A DNA stretch of 64,000 bases from the NCBI GenBank assembly GCA_016709865.1, contig JADJLX010000005.1, positions 620,001 through 684,000 of the forward strand. The letters are read 5' to 3'. Under the pieces are notes generated by a model that saw nothing but the letters and a program-made list of their open reading frames with translations, had not been told where the DNA came from and did not search any database. The position numbers and the translations under genes are program-made. Source of the stretch: Bacteroidales bacterium (GTDB taxonomy: Bacteria > Bacteroidota > Bacteroidia > Bacteroidales > VadinHA17). Positions 17,176 to 26,740 of the stretch are shown one piece after another (position 1 is the first letter of the stretch; each line of letters opens with the position of its first letter).

Positions 17176-17577
17176 TTATTGCTTTTTTCTTTTCAGGTTA
17201 ATTACCAGTTTTTCAATAAGTGCCTGAGACATAATTGGTTTGATAATATAATCGTCAAATCCGGATATTGAGAATTTTTCTCTGTCACCAAGGAGTCCAT
17301 ATGCCGTCTGTGCGATAATAATAATATCATCACGCATATTTCTGATAGATTCAGTAGCCATATATCCATCCATTACCGGTAATTGAATGTCCATGAGAAT
17401 AATCTCAATATCAGTATGTTTGATAACAAGATCAACTGCTTCCTGACCATCACCGGCATTGTATAGAACCGCTCCGGTTTTCTCAAGGATCTTGTTTAGG
17501 TATAGTTTGCTCGACAAATCGTCTTCTACAATAAGAATTTTATGTCCTTTAAGATATTCGTTTTCCATAACAATCAT
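17176..17577 (-). CDS. Single-domain response regulator (CheY-like receiver)
   Basis: A 133-residue stand-alone receiver. The acidic pair is Asp19-Asp20 (ILIVEDD), the phospho-acceptor Asp63 (LMDIQLPVMDG), the switch Thr about 91 and Lys113 (YIIKP). There is no output domain. The start at 17577 directly abuts the stop of the GroES-like gene; ATG at 17568 is an alternative. The cognate kinase is not evident; the kinase-like protein at 7772-8608 is degenerate and distant. Confidence 0.88.
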   Translation of the reverse strand: MIVMENEYLKGHKILIVEDDLSSKLYLNKILEKTGAVLYNAGDGQEAVDLVIKHTDIEIILMDIQLPVMDGYMATESIRNMRDDIIIIAQTAYGLLGDREKFSISGFDDYIIKPIMSQALIEKLVINLKRKKQ

Positions 17578-17961
17578 TTATTGAAAAAGGCCTTCATCTC
17601 TTAATAGAATAAGCACAGAGGAATGAGGAACAATTACATATTTTTCTCTGTTAAATTCAATTTCTATAGCGCTATTTTGCAGATAAACAGCCTGATCTCC
17701 CTCTTTAGGTTGCAGAGGGACATACTTTGGTTCATCAGTACTGTTCTTCCAGGGTTCATCACTATCGCTGATCGACGGTATTGGGTAACCGGGTCCAACC
17801 TTCACAACATAGCCAATCTGTACCTTTTCATTTTCATTCACACCAGGCGGAAGCAGTAATCCGCTTTTGGTTTTCGATTGCGGCACTTTTGGTTTTATAA
17901 GAATTCTGTCGCCTATTACGATCAGTTTCTTTAAATCTTTTTCATCTAACAAAACACTCAT
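17578..17961 (-). CDS. GroES/Cpn10-like co-chaperonin-family protein
   Basis: A 127-residue protein with the Cpn10 signature IVIGDRILIKP near the N-terminus and GLLLPPGVNENEKVQIGYVVKVGPG in the middle. The C-terminus has VYLQNSAIEIEFNREKYVIVPHSSVLILL. It is longer than typical GroES (about 95 residues) because of an insert around residues 58-80, and no groEL is adjacent. It is therefore probably a divergent paralogue rather than the main co-chaperonin. It forms a two-gene unit with the response regulator, 0 bases apart. Confidence 0.8.
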   Translation of the reverse strand: MSVLLDEKDLKKLIVIGDRILIKPKVPQSKTKSGLLLPPGVNENEKVQIGYVVKVGPGYPIPSISDSDEPWKNSTDEPKYVPLQPKEGDQAVYLQNSAIEIEFNREKYVIVPHSSVLILLRDEGLFQ

Positions 17962-18096
17962 GTAAAAGGTCTCTTTTGAACAAAAGTATCATTTTTTACA
18001 ATAATCATTAAACAGGGATCGAGAAATATTTAAATTGCGGTAAAATGAAAATATTTTAACCACGGGGTTGCACGGAGTTAAAAATCAGAATAATCT

Positions 18097-18648
18097 ATGT
18101 CAGTTGACATTTATAAAACTATTAAGGGAAATGCTGAGGGAATCTTCAGGGACAGGGGAAGCAGGTTTCTGGCTTATGCTTTTCCTGTTACAGAACTGGA
18201 AGAAATAAAACCCATACTGGATCAATTGAGGAAAGAACATCATGATGCAAGACATCACTGTTTTGCATACATGCTAGGCAATGAAAGGGCTATTTTCAGA
18301 TCCAATGATGATGGAGAGCCATCAGGTACCGGAGGAAGGCCGATTCTGGGTCAGATAAACTCATATGGACTGACAAATATTCTGATTGTAGTCGTCAGAT
18401 ATTTCGGCGGAACGTTGCTTGGAGTCAGCGGATTAATAAATGCATACAGGTCTGCTGCTGAAAATGCAATTCAGAATTCGGAAATCATTGAATGTACATT
18501 GAAGGAGTATTATGAAATTAAGTACCCTTATGATTCGATGAACGCAGTTATGAAAATACTAAAAGAAGAAGATATAAGTCAAACAGAACAAAGTTTTGAC
18601 TCTATATGCAGTATCAAAATATCAGTGAGGGCTTCTGTAAAAGAATAA
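18097..18648 (+). CDS. YigZ/IMPACT-family protein
   Basis: A 183-residue protein. The UPF0029 N-terminal domain shows GSRFLAYAFPV, HHDARHHCFAYMLG, SNDDGEPSGTGGRPILGQI and VVVRYFGGTLLGVSGLINAYRSAA, all strong IMPACT/YigZ motifs. The C-terminal DUF1949 ferredoxin-like domain (YPYDSMNAVMKILKEE) is slightly short. Members are linked to ribosome-associated regulation, but no precise reaction is established. It stands alone, with the interspersed repeat at 18731 downstream. Confidence 0.88.
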   Translation: MSVDIYKTIKGNAEGIFRDRGSRFLAYAFPVTELEEIKPILDQLRKEHHDARHHCFAYMLGNERAIFRSNDDGEPSGTGGRPILGQINSYGLTNILIVVVRYFGGTLLGVSGLINAYRSAAENAIQNSEIIECTLKEYYEIKYPYDSMNAVMKILKEEDISQTEQSFDSICSIKISVRASVKE

Positions 18649-18730
18649 GTTTTAAATCGCTGCAAAGAGTTAAAAGCATACAGATAGAGACAAAGTACTT
18701 TGAAGTCGCTAAGGCGCAAAGATAATAGCC

Positions 18731-18758
18731 TGTCATGCCGAGCCCCAGCGAAGCATCC
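18731..18758. repeat. Dispersed repeat half-element (GTCAT...GCGAAGCATCC type)
   Basis: TGTCATGCCGAGCCCCAGCG and the following AAGCATCC resemble the arms of the inverted repeat at 20358-20514. The interval 18649-18896 holds this element, low-complexity sequence and the pyrB promoter; no gene is seen. Confidence 0.5.
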
Positions 18759-18850
18759 CCGGCATTAAGCAAGAACTCTATAAAATCAAGTGAATCATGC
18801 AACATATTATAAAATTATCAACATCGCTCCTATTATATTTTTTTCTTCAC

Positions 18851-18858
18851 TAAATTTG
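18851..18858 (+). promoter_or_regulatory. TAAATTTG -7 element of the pyrB promoter
   Basis: A perfect TAnnTTTG match 38 bases before the pyrB ATG. The -33 region is T-rich without a clear TTTG. Confidence 0.45.
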
Positions 18859-18896
18859 AAATAGATAACCCAAAGAGCCATTAACAAGTCAAATTA

Positions 18897-19805
18897 ATGA
18901 AAAACAGAAGTTTAGTATCAATAGATGACTTTTCAACTGAGGAGATACTCCGGATCCTTGATCTCACAGAAGAATTTGAGAAGGAACCTACAAGCAGGCT
19001 GCTGGAGGGAAAAGTAGTTGCCACACTGTTTTTTGAGCCTTCTACACGAACAAGACTAAGTTTCGAAAGCGCAATAAGCAGGTTAGGAGGGAAAATTGTT
19101 GGCTTTTCAGATGCCTCAAATTCAAGTGTTTCGAAAGGCGAAACACTTAACGATACAATCAGAACTGTTACTAATTATTGTGACCTCATTGTCATGAGGC
19201 ATCCCATTGAAGGAAGTGCAAGATTCGCGAGTGAAGTTGCTACTGTACCTGTAATTAACGCAGGTGACGGTGCTAATCAGCATCCTTCTCAGACCCTTCT
19301 TGATCTTTATTCGATTCGCAAAACACAGGGGAAACTGGATAATCTTAACATTTTCATGGTTGGAGATCTTAAGTACGGACGAACAGTACACTCACTGATG
19401 ATGGCAATGTCGAGATGGAATGCCACATTTAATTTCATTTCGCCTGAAGAACTTAAGATGCCTGATGAGTTTAAACTGTATCTCGACAATCTTGGTCTAA
19501 AGTATTATGAACACAATGATTTCACTGATATTATTTCAAAGGCTGATATTATTTATATGACACGGGTTCAAAAGGAGAGATTTTCAGATCCTATTGAATA
19601 TGAAAAAGTTAAGAATGTTTATGTATTAAGGAATTCGATGCTTAAGAATACTAAGCCTAACATGAGAATTCTTCATCCTCTGCCCAGGGTAAATGAGATA
19701 CATCAGGATGTTGACCATAATCCAAAAGCGTATTATTTTGAACAGGCACTGAACGGGGTATATACCAGACAGGCGATACTGTGTTCATTACTTGGAATCA
19801 AATAA
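18897..19805 (+). CDS. pyrB: Aspartate carbamoyltransferase catalytic subunit
   Basis: A 302-residue protein, the normal length for the catalytic chain. Carbamoyl-phosphate binding motif [13 protein letters not shown] is at about residues 45-57, with [22 protein letters not shown] and the aspartate-side [11 protein letters not shown] further on. It catalyses carbamoyl phosphate plus aspartate to carbamoyl aspartate in de novo pyrimidine synthesis. The regulatory subunit gene pyrI follows 14 bases later, so the two form an operon and probably an E. coli-like c6r6 holoenzyme. Confidence 0.97.
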   Translation: MKNRSLVSIDDFSTEEILRILDLTEEFEKEPTSRLLEGKVVATLFFEPSTRTRLSFESAISRLGGKIVGFSDASNSSVSKGETLNDTIRTVTNYCDLIVMRHPIEGSARFASEVATVPVINAGDGANQHPSQTLLDLYSIRKTQGKLDNLNIFMVGDLKYGRTVHSLMMAMSRWNATFNFISPEELKMPDEFKLYLDNLGLKYYEHNDFTDIISKADIIYMTRVQKERFSDPIEYEKVKNVYVLRNSMLKNTKPNMRILHPLPRVNEIHQDVDHNPKAYYFEQALNGVYTRQAILCSLLGIK

Positions 19806-19819
19806 CAAAGGAAAAAGAG

Positions 19820-20278
19820 ATGAAAGAGCCGAAACAAATGAGCGTAAGTGCCATTCAGAATGGAACTGTAATTGACCATGTGCCAGCAAGAAACCTTTTT
19901 AAGGTAATACAGATCCTCGGACTTGACCGCATTGATAACCAGATTACTTTCGGGACTAATCTCGAGAGCAAGAAGCTTGGGAGAAAAGCTATTATTAAGA
20001 TTTCAGATCTGTTCTTCCAGGATGAAGATATTAACAGGATAGCACTGGTTGCGCCGGATGCCAAGCTGAATATTATCCGTGACTATGAAGTTGTTGAGAA
20101 GAAGGTTGTTGAGGTTCCAGACTATATAATCGGAATTGCCAGATGCATGAACCCGAAATGTATTACCAATTTTGAGACTGTTACTACAAGGTTTAAGGTT
20201 GTTTCAAAAAAGAACGTTTCTCTGAGATGTCATTATTGTGAAAAGATCACCAATCAGGAGAATCTGCAGATAATTTGA
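19820..20278 (+). CDS. pyrI: Aspartate carbamoyltransferase regulatory subunit
   Basis: A 152-residue protein with the ATG at 19820; the upstream frame opens inside pyrB. The N-terminal nucleotide-binding domain has VSAIQNGTVIDHVPA and ILGLDRIDNQITFGTNLESK. The C-terminal zinc domain has Cys109, Cys114, Cys137 and Cys140 (CMNPKC and CHYC), complete. It binds CTP/ATP and transmits allosteric control to PyrB. Confidence 0.96.
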   Translation: MKEPKQMSVSAIQNGTVIDHVPARNLFKVIQILGLDRIDNQITFGTNLESKKLGRKAIIKISDLFFQDEDINRIALVAPDAKLNIIRDYEVVEKKVVEVPDYIIGIARCMNPKCITNFETVTTRFKVVSKKNVSLRCHYCEKITNQENLQII

Positions 20279-20357
20279 TATTTTTCTACTTAAACACAGC
20301 TGTCTTCGTAAGTCTTTTGACTATCAAAACAGGTAAATTATATTCCTGCTCAATCTT

Positions 20358-20514
20358 GGAGATTCCTCGCTAACGCTCGGAATGACGGGGTTTGGGTGGG
20401 GGAAAGGAAAGGCGATTCGCACAAATTTGAAATGTCGATATTTTAGCGAATCGCCATTTTTTCCCCTATGATCCGATAAAATACTGTCATCCTGAGCGGT
20501 AGCGAAGGATCTCC
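20358..20514. repeat. Nested inverted repeat between pyrI and DUF4293 (MITE-like or bidirectional terminator)
   Basis: Outer arms of 29 bases (20358-20386 and 20486-20514) match at 24 of 29 positions in inverted orientation. The left arm ends CTCGGAATGAC and the right begins GTCATCCTGAG. Inside are perfect 10-base arms GGCGATTCGC (20411-20420) and GCGAATCGCC (20446-20455) enclosing 25 bases. It sits between converging genes, so it could terminate both transcripts. A related single arm occurs at 18731-18758. No transposase is nearby. Confidence 0.6.
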
Positions 20515-20522
20515 AGCCATTT

Positions 20523-20975
20523 CTACCTCAATCGATCATATGATTTCACCAGATTATCATCCTTTTTTATCCCCCTGTAAGCAAGGTAAGAAAGAATAAA
20601 CTGAACTGCCGGAATTGTCATTTTAATCCCGGGGATTATTTCAGCATTGTATCTTCTAGTAACTAGGTATGAATAAATCACAAGTGAAATAACAAGCCCT
20701 GATATCAGTGCAAGTAATACCTTACAAAGAATTAACTGCAACCGCCTGTTCTTAAATAGAAATATTGTTACTAATGACAATACGGGGATAATGATCATCA
20801 ACAAGGTGACAGGGAATGTTTTGAAAACAGGTCCTGAAATTCCTGATATCCCAGCCAGTGTGAAAATAATAACAGTACCTGATTCATCTGAAAAATTAAT
20901 AAATTCACCGCTCAGGAATAAAACAGATATCAGTGTTGTCAGAAAGAGGTATACAGTTTGAATTCTTTGAATCAT
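20523..20975 (-). CDS. DUF4293 four-helix membrane protein
   Basis: A 150-residue protein from the ATG at 20975 (MIQRIQTVYLFLTTLISVLF). The frame is open 18 codons further upstream but without similarity to the family start. Four hydrophobic helices are visible. MIQRIQTVYL is the typical start of the Bacteroidota-specific DUF4293 family, of unknown function. It converges on pyrI across the inverted repeat. The gap 20976-21167 upstream holds only a promoter candidate for the efflux operon. Confidence 0.85.
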   Translation of the reverse strand: MIQRIQTVYLFLTTLISVLFLSGEFINFSDESGTVIIFTLAGISGISGPVFKTFPVTLLMIIIPVLSLVTIFLFKNRRLQLILCKVLLALISGLVISLVIYSYLVTRRYNAEIIPGIKMTIPAVQFILSYLAYRGIKKDDNLVKSYDRLR

Positions 20976-21107
20976 AATAATAGAATTAGACACGACAAAT
21001 TTAATTCCTTTTAAGTAATATAAAAACAATCAAATACAGTGCGAGTGATTTATGGTTTTTTAACATATTTTTAGAAAATCGCCATCCATGAAGGCTCATA
21101 TTTTTCA

Positions 21108-21115
21108 TACATTTG
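21108..21115 (+). promoter_or_regulatory. TACATTTG -7 element of the efflux operon
   Basis: A perfect TAnnTTTG match 52 bases before the adaptor ATG. No matching -33 TTTG at the expected distance. Confidence 0.4.
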
Positions 21116-21167
21116 TGCCTTCAAACACCTCATTGAGCATTTATTATAAACTCATTATCTCAATAAC

Positions 21168-22274
21168 ATGAACAAAAGACTCCGCTTAACCATTACAATA
21201 ATTCTTGTAGTTTTCCTGGGGGGAATCGTTTTTTATCCAAAGTACAAACCCTTGCTGGTAAAAAAGATGAATGTACCTGGTGCAGGTCAGGGAGCCGGAC
21301 CGGTCAGGCAACAACAACAAAAACTCAATGCAGTTGGATACCTCATAGTTCCCACTCAGATGAGTGAGTTAATAAATTCAACCGGAACCCTTAGGCCAGA
21401 TGAGGAGGTTGATCTTTCTTTTGAAACCGCAGGTAAAATTATTAAGATAAATTTTGTAGAAGGCACAAGAGTAAAACGCGGAGATCTTCTGGCAAAAATA
21501 AATGACAAGCCTCTGCAGGCTCAATTGGAAAAACTTCAGGTTCAGTTAAAAATGGCTGAAGCCAAGGAATTCAGGCAAAGAAGCCTTCTTGACAAAGATG
21601 CAATCAGTCAGGAAAGTTATGATCAGATTCAAACAGATGTACAGTCAATCAAAGCTGACATTAATTTGATCAAGGCAAGGATATCAGAAACTGAGCTAAG
21701 AGCGCCATTCGATGGTTCAATAGGATTAAGATATCTTAGTGAAGGAACTTATGTTACAGCAAATACAAAAATTGCCAAATTAGTTAAGTTAAATCCGATA
21801 AAAATTGACTTTTCAATACCTGAAAAATATGCTTCAGACATAAATATTGGATATCCAATTACCTTCTCAATTGTCGGAATTGAATCTGATAAATTATATC
21901 ACGCCTCAGTTTATGCTTTTGATCCGCGTATTGTTGAAGGCACACGTACAGTTTCACTCCGTGCATTATATGATAATAAGAATGAGGAACTTAAACCCGG
22001 AAGATATGCCGGAATCACACTTGAATTATCAAAAATTGAAAATGCAATTTCAATTCCTACGGAATCGATAATTGCTGAAATGGAAGGTGAGAAAGTATTC
22101 GTTTATAAGGGAGGCAAAGCAAAGTCTGTGAATGTAACGATTGGTTTGAGAACAGAATCAAAAATTCAGATTACTAAAGGTCTGAATTTTGGAGATACTT
22201 TATTAACTACAGGAATTATGCAATTAAGACAGAACATGCCTGTAATTCTTGATACTGTAATACTTAACAAATAA
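21168..22274 (+). CDS. RND efflux periplasmic adaptor (membrane fusion protein)
   Basis: A 368-residue protein. An N-terminal membrane anchor (about residues 7-24) is followed by a Gln-rich linker, a biotinyl-lipoyl-like half (GTLRPDEEVDLSFETAGKI), an alpha-hairpin (about 120-165) and beta-barrel/proximal domains. LRAPFDGSIGLRYLSEGTYV is the typical lipoyl second half. It connects an inner-membrane RND pump to a TolC-type channel. Order adaptor, pump, channel with 11-base and overlapping spacings indicates one operon. The substrate is unknown. Confidence 0.93.
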   Translation: MNKRLRLTITIILVVFLGGIVFYPKYKPLLVKKMNVPGAGQGAGPVRQQQQKLNAVGYLIVPTQMSELINSTGTLRPDEEVDLSFETAGKIIKINFVEGTRVKRGDLLAKINDKPLQAQLEKLQVQLKMAEAKEFRQRSLLDKDAISQESYDQIQTDVQSIKADINLIKARISETELRAPFDGSIGLRYLSEGTYVTANTKIAKLVKLNPIKIDFSIPEKYASDINIGYPITFSIVGIESDKLYHASVYAFDPRIVEGTRTVSLRALYDNKNEELKPGRYAGITLELSKIENAISIPTESIIAEMEGEKVFVYKGGKAKSVNVTIGLRTESKIQITKGLNFGDTLLTTGIMQLRQNMPVILDTVILNK

Positions 22275-22285
22275 CCGGATTTAAA

Positions 22286-25200
22286 ATGAGTTTATCATCA
22301 GTTAGTATTAACAGGCCGGTATTAGCAACAGTATTTGCTATTGTAATACTGCTGTTTGGAGTAGTAGGCGTAACCTTTTTAGGTATAAGGGAATTTCCAA
22401 GTGTCGATCCTCCTATTATTAATGTCCGTACCTCCTACCCCGGAGCTAACTCAGACGTAATCGAAACACAGATTACGGAGCCTCTGGAAATTAACAAGTG
22501 TCAGCCGTCAGGGAGGCAGCGATATAACGGTTGAATTTGAACTCTCTGTTGATATGGAGACAGCTGCAAACGACACCAGAGATAAGGTATCACAGGCAAT
22601 GAGAATGCTTCCAAGAGACTGCGACCCTCCTGTTGTAGCAAAAGCAGATGCTGATGCCAACCCAATATTTCAATTTACTATAGAAAGCAACAAAAGATCA
22701 TTGCTTGAGCTATCTGAGTTAGCAGATCTTACATTCAAGGAACAACTTCAAACCATACCCGGTGTAAGTGCCGTGACAATCATGGGGGAAAAGCGCTACG
22801 CGATGAGGCTCTGGCTCGATCCGGTAAAGTTAGCAGGATACCAGATGACTCCATTGGATGTCAGGAATGCAATAAGTCGTGAAAATGTTGAACTTCCCTC
22901 AGGAAGTATCGAGGGAACTTCGACTCAGCTAACGATCAGGACACTCGGACTTATGTCAACCCCAAAGGAATTTGATGATCTTATTCTAAAACAAACAGGA
23001 GATCAGATAGTCAGATTTAAAGATATCGGGAGAGCGGAACTGGGACCGGAAGATATAAGAGGGATACTTAAAAGTGATGGAGTTCCGATGGTTAGTAATG
23101 CTATTATCCCGCAACCCGGGTCAAATCACATTGATATAGTTGATGAAGTTTACAGGCGTCTTGAGTATATGAAGAAAGATCTTCCGTCAGACGTTAATGT
23201 AAAAGTTGCATTTGACAATACTCAGTTTATAAGAAACTCGATAAACGAAGTAAAAGATACAATTTACATAGCATTTATTCTTGTAGTTGTGATCATATAC
23301 TTCTTCCTCAGAAGCTGGAGGGCAACACTAATACCGATTCTGGTAATTCCGGTATCTCTGATTGGATCATTCTTTATTATGTACCTTGCGGGTTTTACAA
23401 TAAATGTTCTTACCCTTTTGGCAATTGTACTGGCAATTGGAATTGTTGTTGACGATGCAATTGTAGTAATGGAAAACATATATGTAAAGGTTGAAAGTGG
23501 CATGGCTCCTATGCAAGCCGGTTTAGAAGGATCTAAAGAGATATATTTCGCTATTATTTCTACAACTATAACACTTATCTCTGTATTCTTCCCAATTGTA
23601 TTTCTTCAGGGAATAACCGGACGTCTATTCAGGGAATTTGCAATAGTTATGGCTGGAGCAGTTGGAATTTCCGCTTTTCTGGCTCTGTCACTTACTCCCA
23701 TGGTTTCGTCAAAACTACTTCGTCATGAAAAAAAGCACAGCTGGTTTTTCAGAAAGACTGAAAAATTCTTTGCAAGACTAAATGAATGGTACCGTGGTGC
23801 GCTTGAGTCCTTCCTTAATGTTAGAAAAGTTACCTTTCTAATACTAATTGTGACTTTTGCTCTGATTTTTTTCCTTTGGAAATCGATCCCGGCAGAAATG
23901 GCACCGTTAGAAGACAGATCCCAGATCACGATAAATGCAACCGCGCAGGAAGGTGCGACATACGAATATATGCTTGGATATGTAGATGAGCTCTCAGAAG
24001 AGGTTGGTCAGCTTGTTCCGGAAAAGCATGGAATAATTACTTTTATCAGAGGTGGCAGCATGGGCATGGTCAGATTAATGCTTAAGGAACCTGGGCAAAG
24101 GGAAAGGACGCAACAGGAAATTGCTGATCAGTTGGGTGTATACGTAAGAAAAAAAACAAAGGCAAGAGCGATGGTCATGCAGCAGTCAACATTCGGAAGC
24201 AGAAGAGCCGGCATGCCAATTCAATATGTTTTACAGGCTACCTCTATTGAAAAGCTTAGGGAAGTACTTCCCGCATTTATGTCAAGAGTACAAGAAGACC
24301 CAATGTTCCAGATGGCTGATGTTAACCTCAAATTCACCAAACCAGAATTAAGAATCCATATAGACAGACAAAAAGCAAGCAGTCTGGGTGTTTCAACTCA
24401 AAATATCGGACAAACACTTCAGCTTGCTTTAAGCGGACAGAGATTCGGGTACTTTTTTATGAACGGAAAACAGTATCAGATTTTAGGTGACCTTGCCAGA
24501 AGTGATCGCAATAAGCCATTGGATCTTAAGTCACTTTATGTAAGAAATAATTCCGGGGACATGGTACAGTTCGATAACCTGGTAACTTTTACTGAGGAAA
24601 CTGCACCACCATCACTTAACAGGTACAACAGGTTTGTGTCCGCTACGATATCAGCCGGACTTCCAAAAGGAGTGACTATTAGTCAGGGACTTGATGAGAT
24701 GGATAAAATTGCCAGTGAAGTACTTGACGATTCATTCAGGACAGCATTGGCTGGGGATTCCAAAGATTTCAAAGAGAGTTCCTCAAGCCTAATGTTTGCA
24801 TTTATGCTTGCACTCATTTTAATATTCCTGGTACTTGCAGCTCAATTCGAAAGCTTCAAAGATCCGTTTATTGTAATGATGACAGTACCCCTTGCTCTTA
24901 CCGGTGCTTTGATCTCAATGTGGTATTTCGATATTACAATGAATATTTTCAGTCAGATTGGCCTCATCATGTTAATCGGCCTAGTTACCAAAAACGGAAT
25001 TCTGATTGTTGAGTTTGCCAATCAGCGTAAGAGCGCAGGTATGTCAAAATTAGAAGCTATTAAGTTTTCTGCTGCAGCCCGATTCAGACCAATCCTGATG
25101 ACAAGTCTTGCCACAATACTCGGGATCAGCCCATTGGCTCTTGGATTGGGAGAGGGAGCACAGAGTCGTGTATCAATGGGTATAGCAGTTGTCGGAGGTA

Positions 25201-25307
25201 TGTTTTTTGCCACATTCCTTACACTTTTTGTTGTCCCGGCAATGTATACCTATATTTCAAGTGAACCAAAAAAGATTGAAAATGAAAATGAGGCTTCTAA
25301 CGCTTAG
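22286..25307 (+). pseudogene. RND (AcrB/HAE1-type) efflux pump, broken near codon 70
   Basis: The frame starts MSLSSVSINRPVLATVFAIV and reads correctly to ITEPLEIN at about 22495. It then goes out of frame and stops at 22534. From about 22498 another frame gives SVSRQGGSDITVEFELS and continues to 25307 with all RND features, including IVVDDAIVVMENIY (the TM4 Asp pair) and twelve helices. Pump homologues have about nine more residues between these blocks, so a short out-of-frame deletion near 22488-22500 removes part of the first periplasmic strand. The rest is well preserved, so consensus error or very recent inactivation are both possible. Its 3' end overlaps the TolC-like gene by 26 bases. 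Confidence 0.85.
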
Positions 25308-26604
25308 TATATTTATTGTTTTATCGCTCAAGCCTGTTGATGGTCAGATAGTGTATGGTCTCAAGGATTGTATTGGAATAGGTTTGGAAAGAAACTTTTC
25401 AATACTTGTTGCCAGAAATAATGAGACTGTTAGCAATAATAACTACACTATTGGCAATGCAGGGTATCTACCCTCCCTCGATCTGAGCAGTCGTTATAGT
25501 GGTACGATTAATAATACTACACAGAATCTTGCAGCAGGGGGACAGACAGTAAGTAACGGTGTTCACAATACAACAGCTAATGCCGGTGTAACATTAGGGT
25601 GGACAATCTTTAATGGATTTAATGTTCAGACCACCTATAAAAAGCTGGATGAATTAAAACAACTTGGATCACTTAATTCCCAGTTATCTGCTGAATACCT
25701 TATTGCTGATATTATCTCAGGATACTACAATTATATTGATCAGGTTCAGGCACTTAATAATGTTAAATATGCCCTTACGCTTTCCAGAGAGCGATTGAGG
25801 ATTGATGAAACCAGATATCTCCTTGGTTCCAGTTCAAAGCTCCAGGTATTGCAATCGAGAGTTTATGTAAATACTGATAGTTCAAAGCTTTCCAAGCAAA
25901 TTGAAGTTGTGAGGGCAGCTCAGATAAAGCTTAATGAACTTATGGCTGCAGAAGATATGGGTATTCTGTTTGCAACAAAAGACACGTCTATCGATGTTGA
26001 AACCGGATTGCTCTATGAAAAGCTGTTAAATGAAACACTTGAGGGTAATACCAGCCTGTTAATAGCATCGAGGAACAAGACTCTTTCTGAACTTGATTAT
26101 AAGCTTGTTGTTTCAAGGTCCTACCCATATCTTAATATGTCAACCGGATATAGTTATAACTTTAACACCTATTCTGCCGGAACAAATAAAAACCAGATAA
26201 CAAACGGGATGAATTATGGTCTGACTCTTGGATTGAATATTTTCGATGGATTCAACCAGAGAAGGAGTATCGCGAACTCCACTATAGATAAGGAAAACAA
26301 GGAGTTAAAGTACCAGGAACTGGAACAGGGTATCAAAGCTGATCTCCTCACACTATACAATGCTTATAGCAGCAATCTCAGGCTTATAAGACTTGAGGAG
26401 CAGAACCTTCAGACGGCTGCTGAAAACCTTGACATCGCTCTGGAAAGGTACAAATTAGGGAGCCTCTCAGGGCTTGATCTCAGAGAAGTACAGAAAAGTT
26501 TGCTTGATGCAAAGGATCGGCTTCTTGCAGTTCAGTATCAGACAAAACTGGCTGAGATTTCATTGATGCTTATTTCAGGGAATATAATGGTGTATTATAA
26601 ATAG
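25282..26604 (+). CDS. TolC-family outer-membrane efflux channel
   Basis: A 440-residue protein from the ATG at 25282, with signal peptide MKMRLLTLSIFIVLSLKPVDGQ. Two OEP repeats are visible, each with a strand-loop-strand segment (GVTLGWTIFNGF and GLTLGLNIFDGFNQRRS) followed by long coiled-coil helices. ALERYKLGSLSGLDLREVQKSLLDAKDRL is typical of the family C-terminus. The start lies within the last codons of the RND gene, implying translational coupling. Confidence 0.93.
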   Translation: MKMRLLTLSIFIVLSLKPVDGQIVYGLKDCIGIGLERNFSILVARNNETVSNNNYTIGNAGYLPSLDLSSRYSGTINNTTQNLAAGGQTVSNGVHNTTANAGVTLGWTIFNGFNVQTTYKKLDELKQLGSLNSQLSAEYLIADIISGYYNYIDQVQALNNVKYALTLSRERLRIDETRYLLGSSSKLQVLQSRVYVNTDSSKLSKQIEVVRAAQIKLNELMAAEDMGILFATKDTSIDVETGLLYEKLLNETLEGNTSLLIASRNKTLSELDYKLVVSRSYPYLNMSTGYSYNFNTYSAGTNKNQITNGMNYGLTLGLNIFDGFNQRRSIANSTIDKENKELKYQELEQGIKADLLTLYNAYSSNLRLIRLEEQNLQTAAENLDIALERYKLGSLSGLDLREVQKSLLDAKDRLLAVQYQTKLAEISLMLISGNIMVYYK

Positions 26605-26685
26605 GCACAGGGCATGGAGCATGGCATGGAGCATGGAGCATGGAACAAAGGGCAAAGTGCAAAGTGCAAATAGCAAAGTGCAAAG
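26605..26685. repeat. Short tandem repeats (GCATGGA and CAAAGTG units)
   Basis: Directly after the channel gene come several copies of GCATGGA/GCATGG and then CAAAGTG/CAAAGGG units. It is low-complexity intergenic DNA of the kind dispersed in environmental Bacteroidota genomes; no coding potential. Confidence 0.6.
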
Positions 26686-26694
26686 GAGCATTAC

Positions 26695-26724
26695 TTGTAT
26701 TATCCCCGGTTTATTGTAAATTTG
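26695..26724 (+). promoter_or_regulatory. Consensus Bacteroidota promoter of the nucleoside phosphorylase gene
   Basis: TTG at 26695-26697, a 19-base spacer, then TAAATTTG at 26717-26724, the best match to the TTTG-N19-TAnnTTTG primary sigma consensus in the window. The ATG follows at 26741, giving a very short leader. Confidence 0.65.
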
Positions 26725-26740
26725 GGGATAATTTTTTTCT

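Noticed and set aside
18649..18896. Possible small gene between yigZ and pyrB
   Set aside because: Only repeat-like sequence and the pyrB promoter; the minus-strand ORF there has no coding character.
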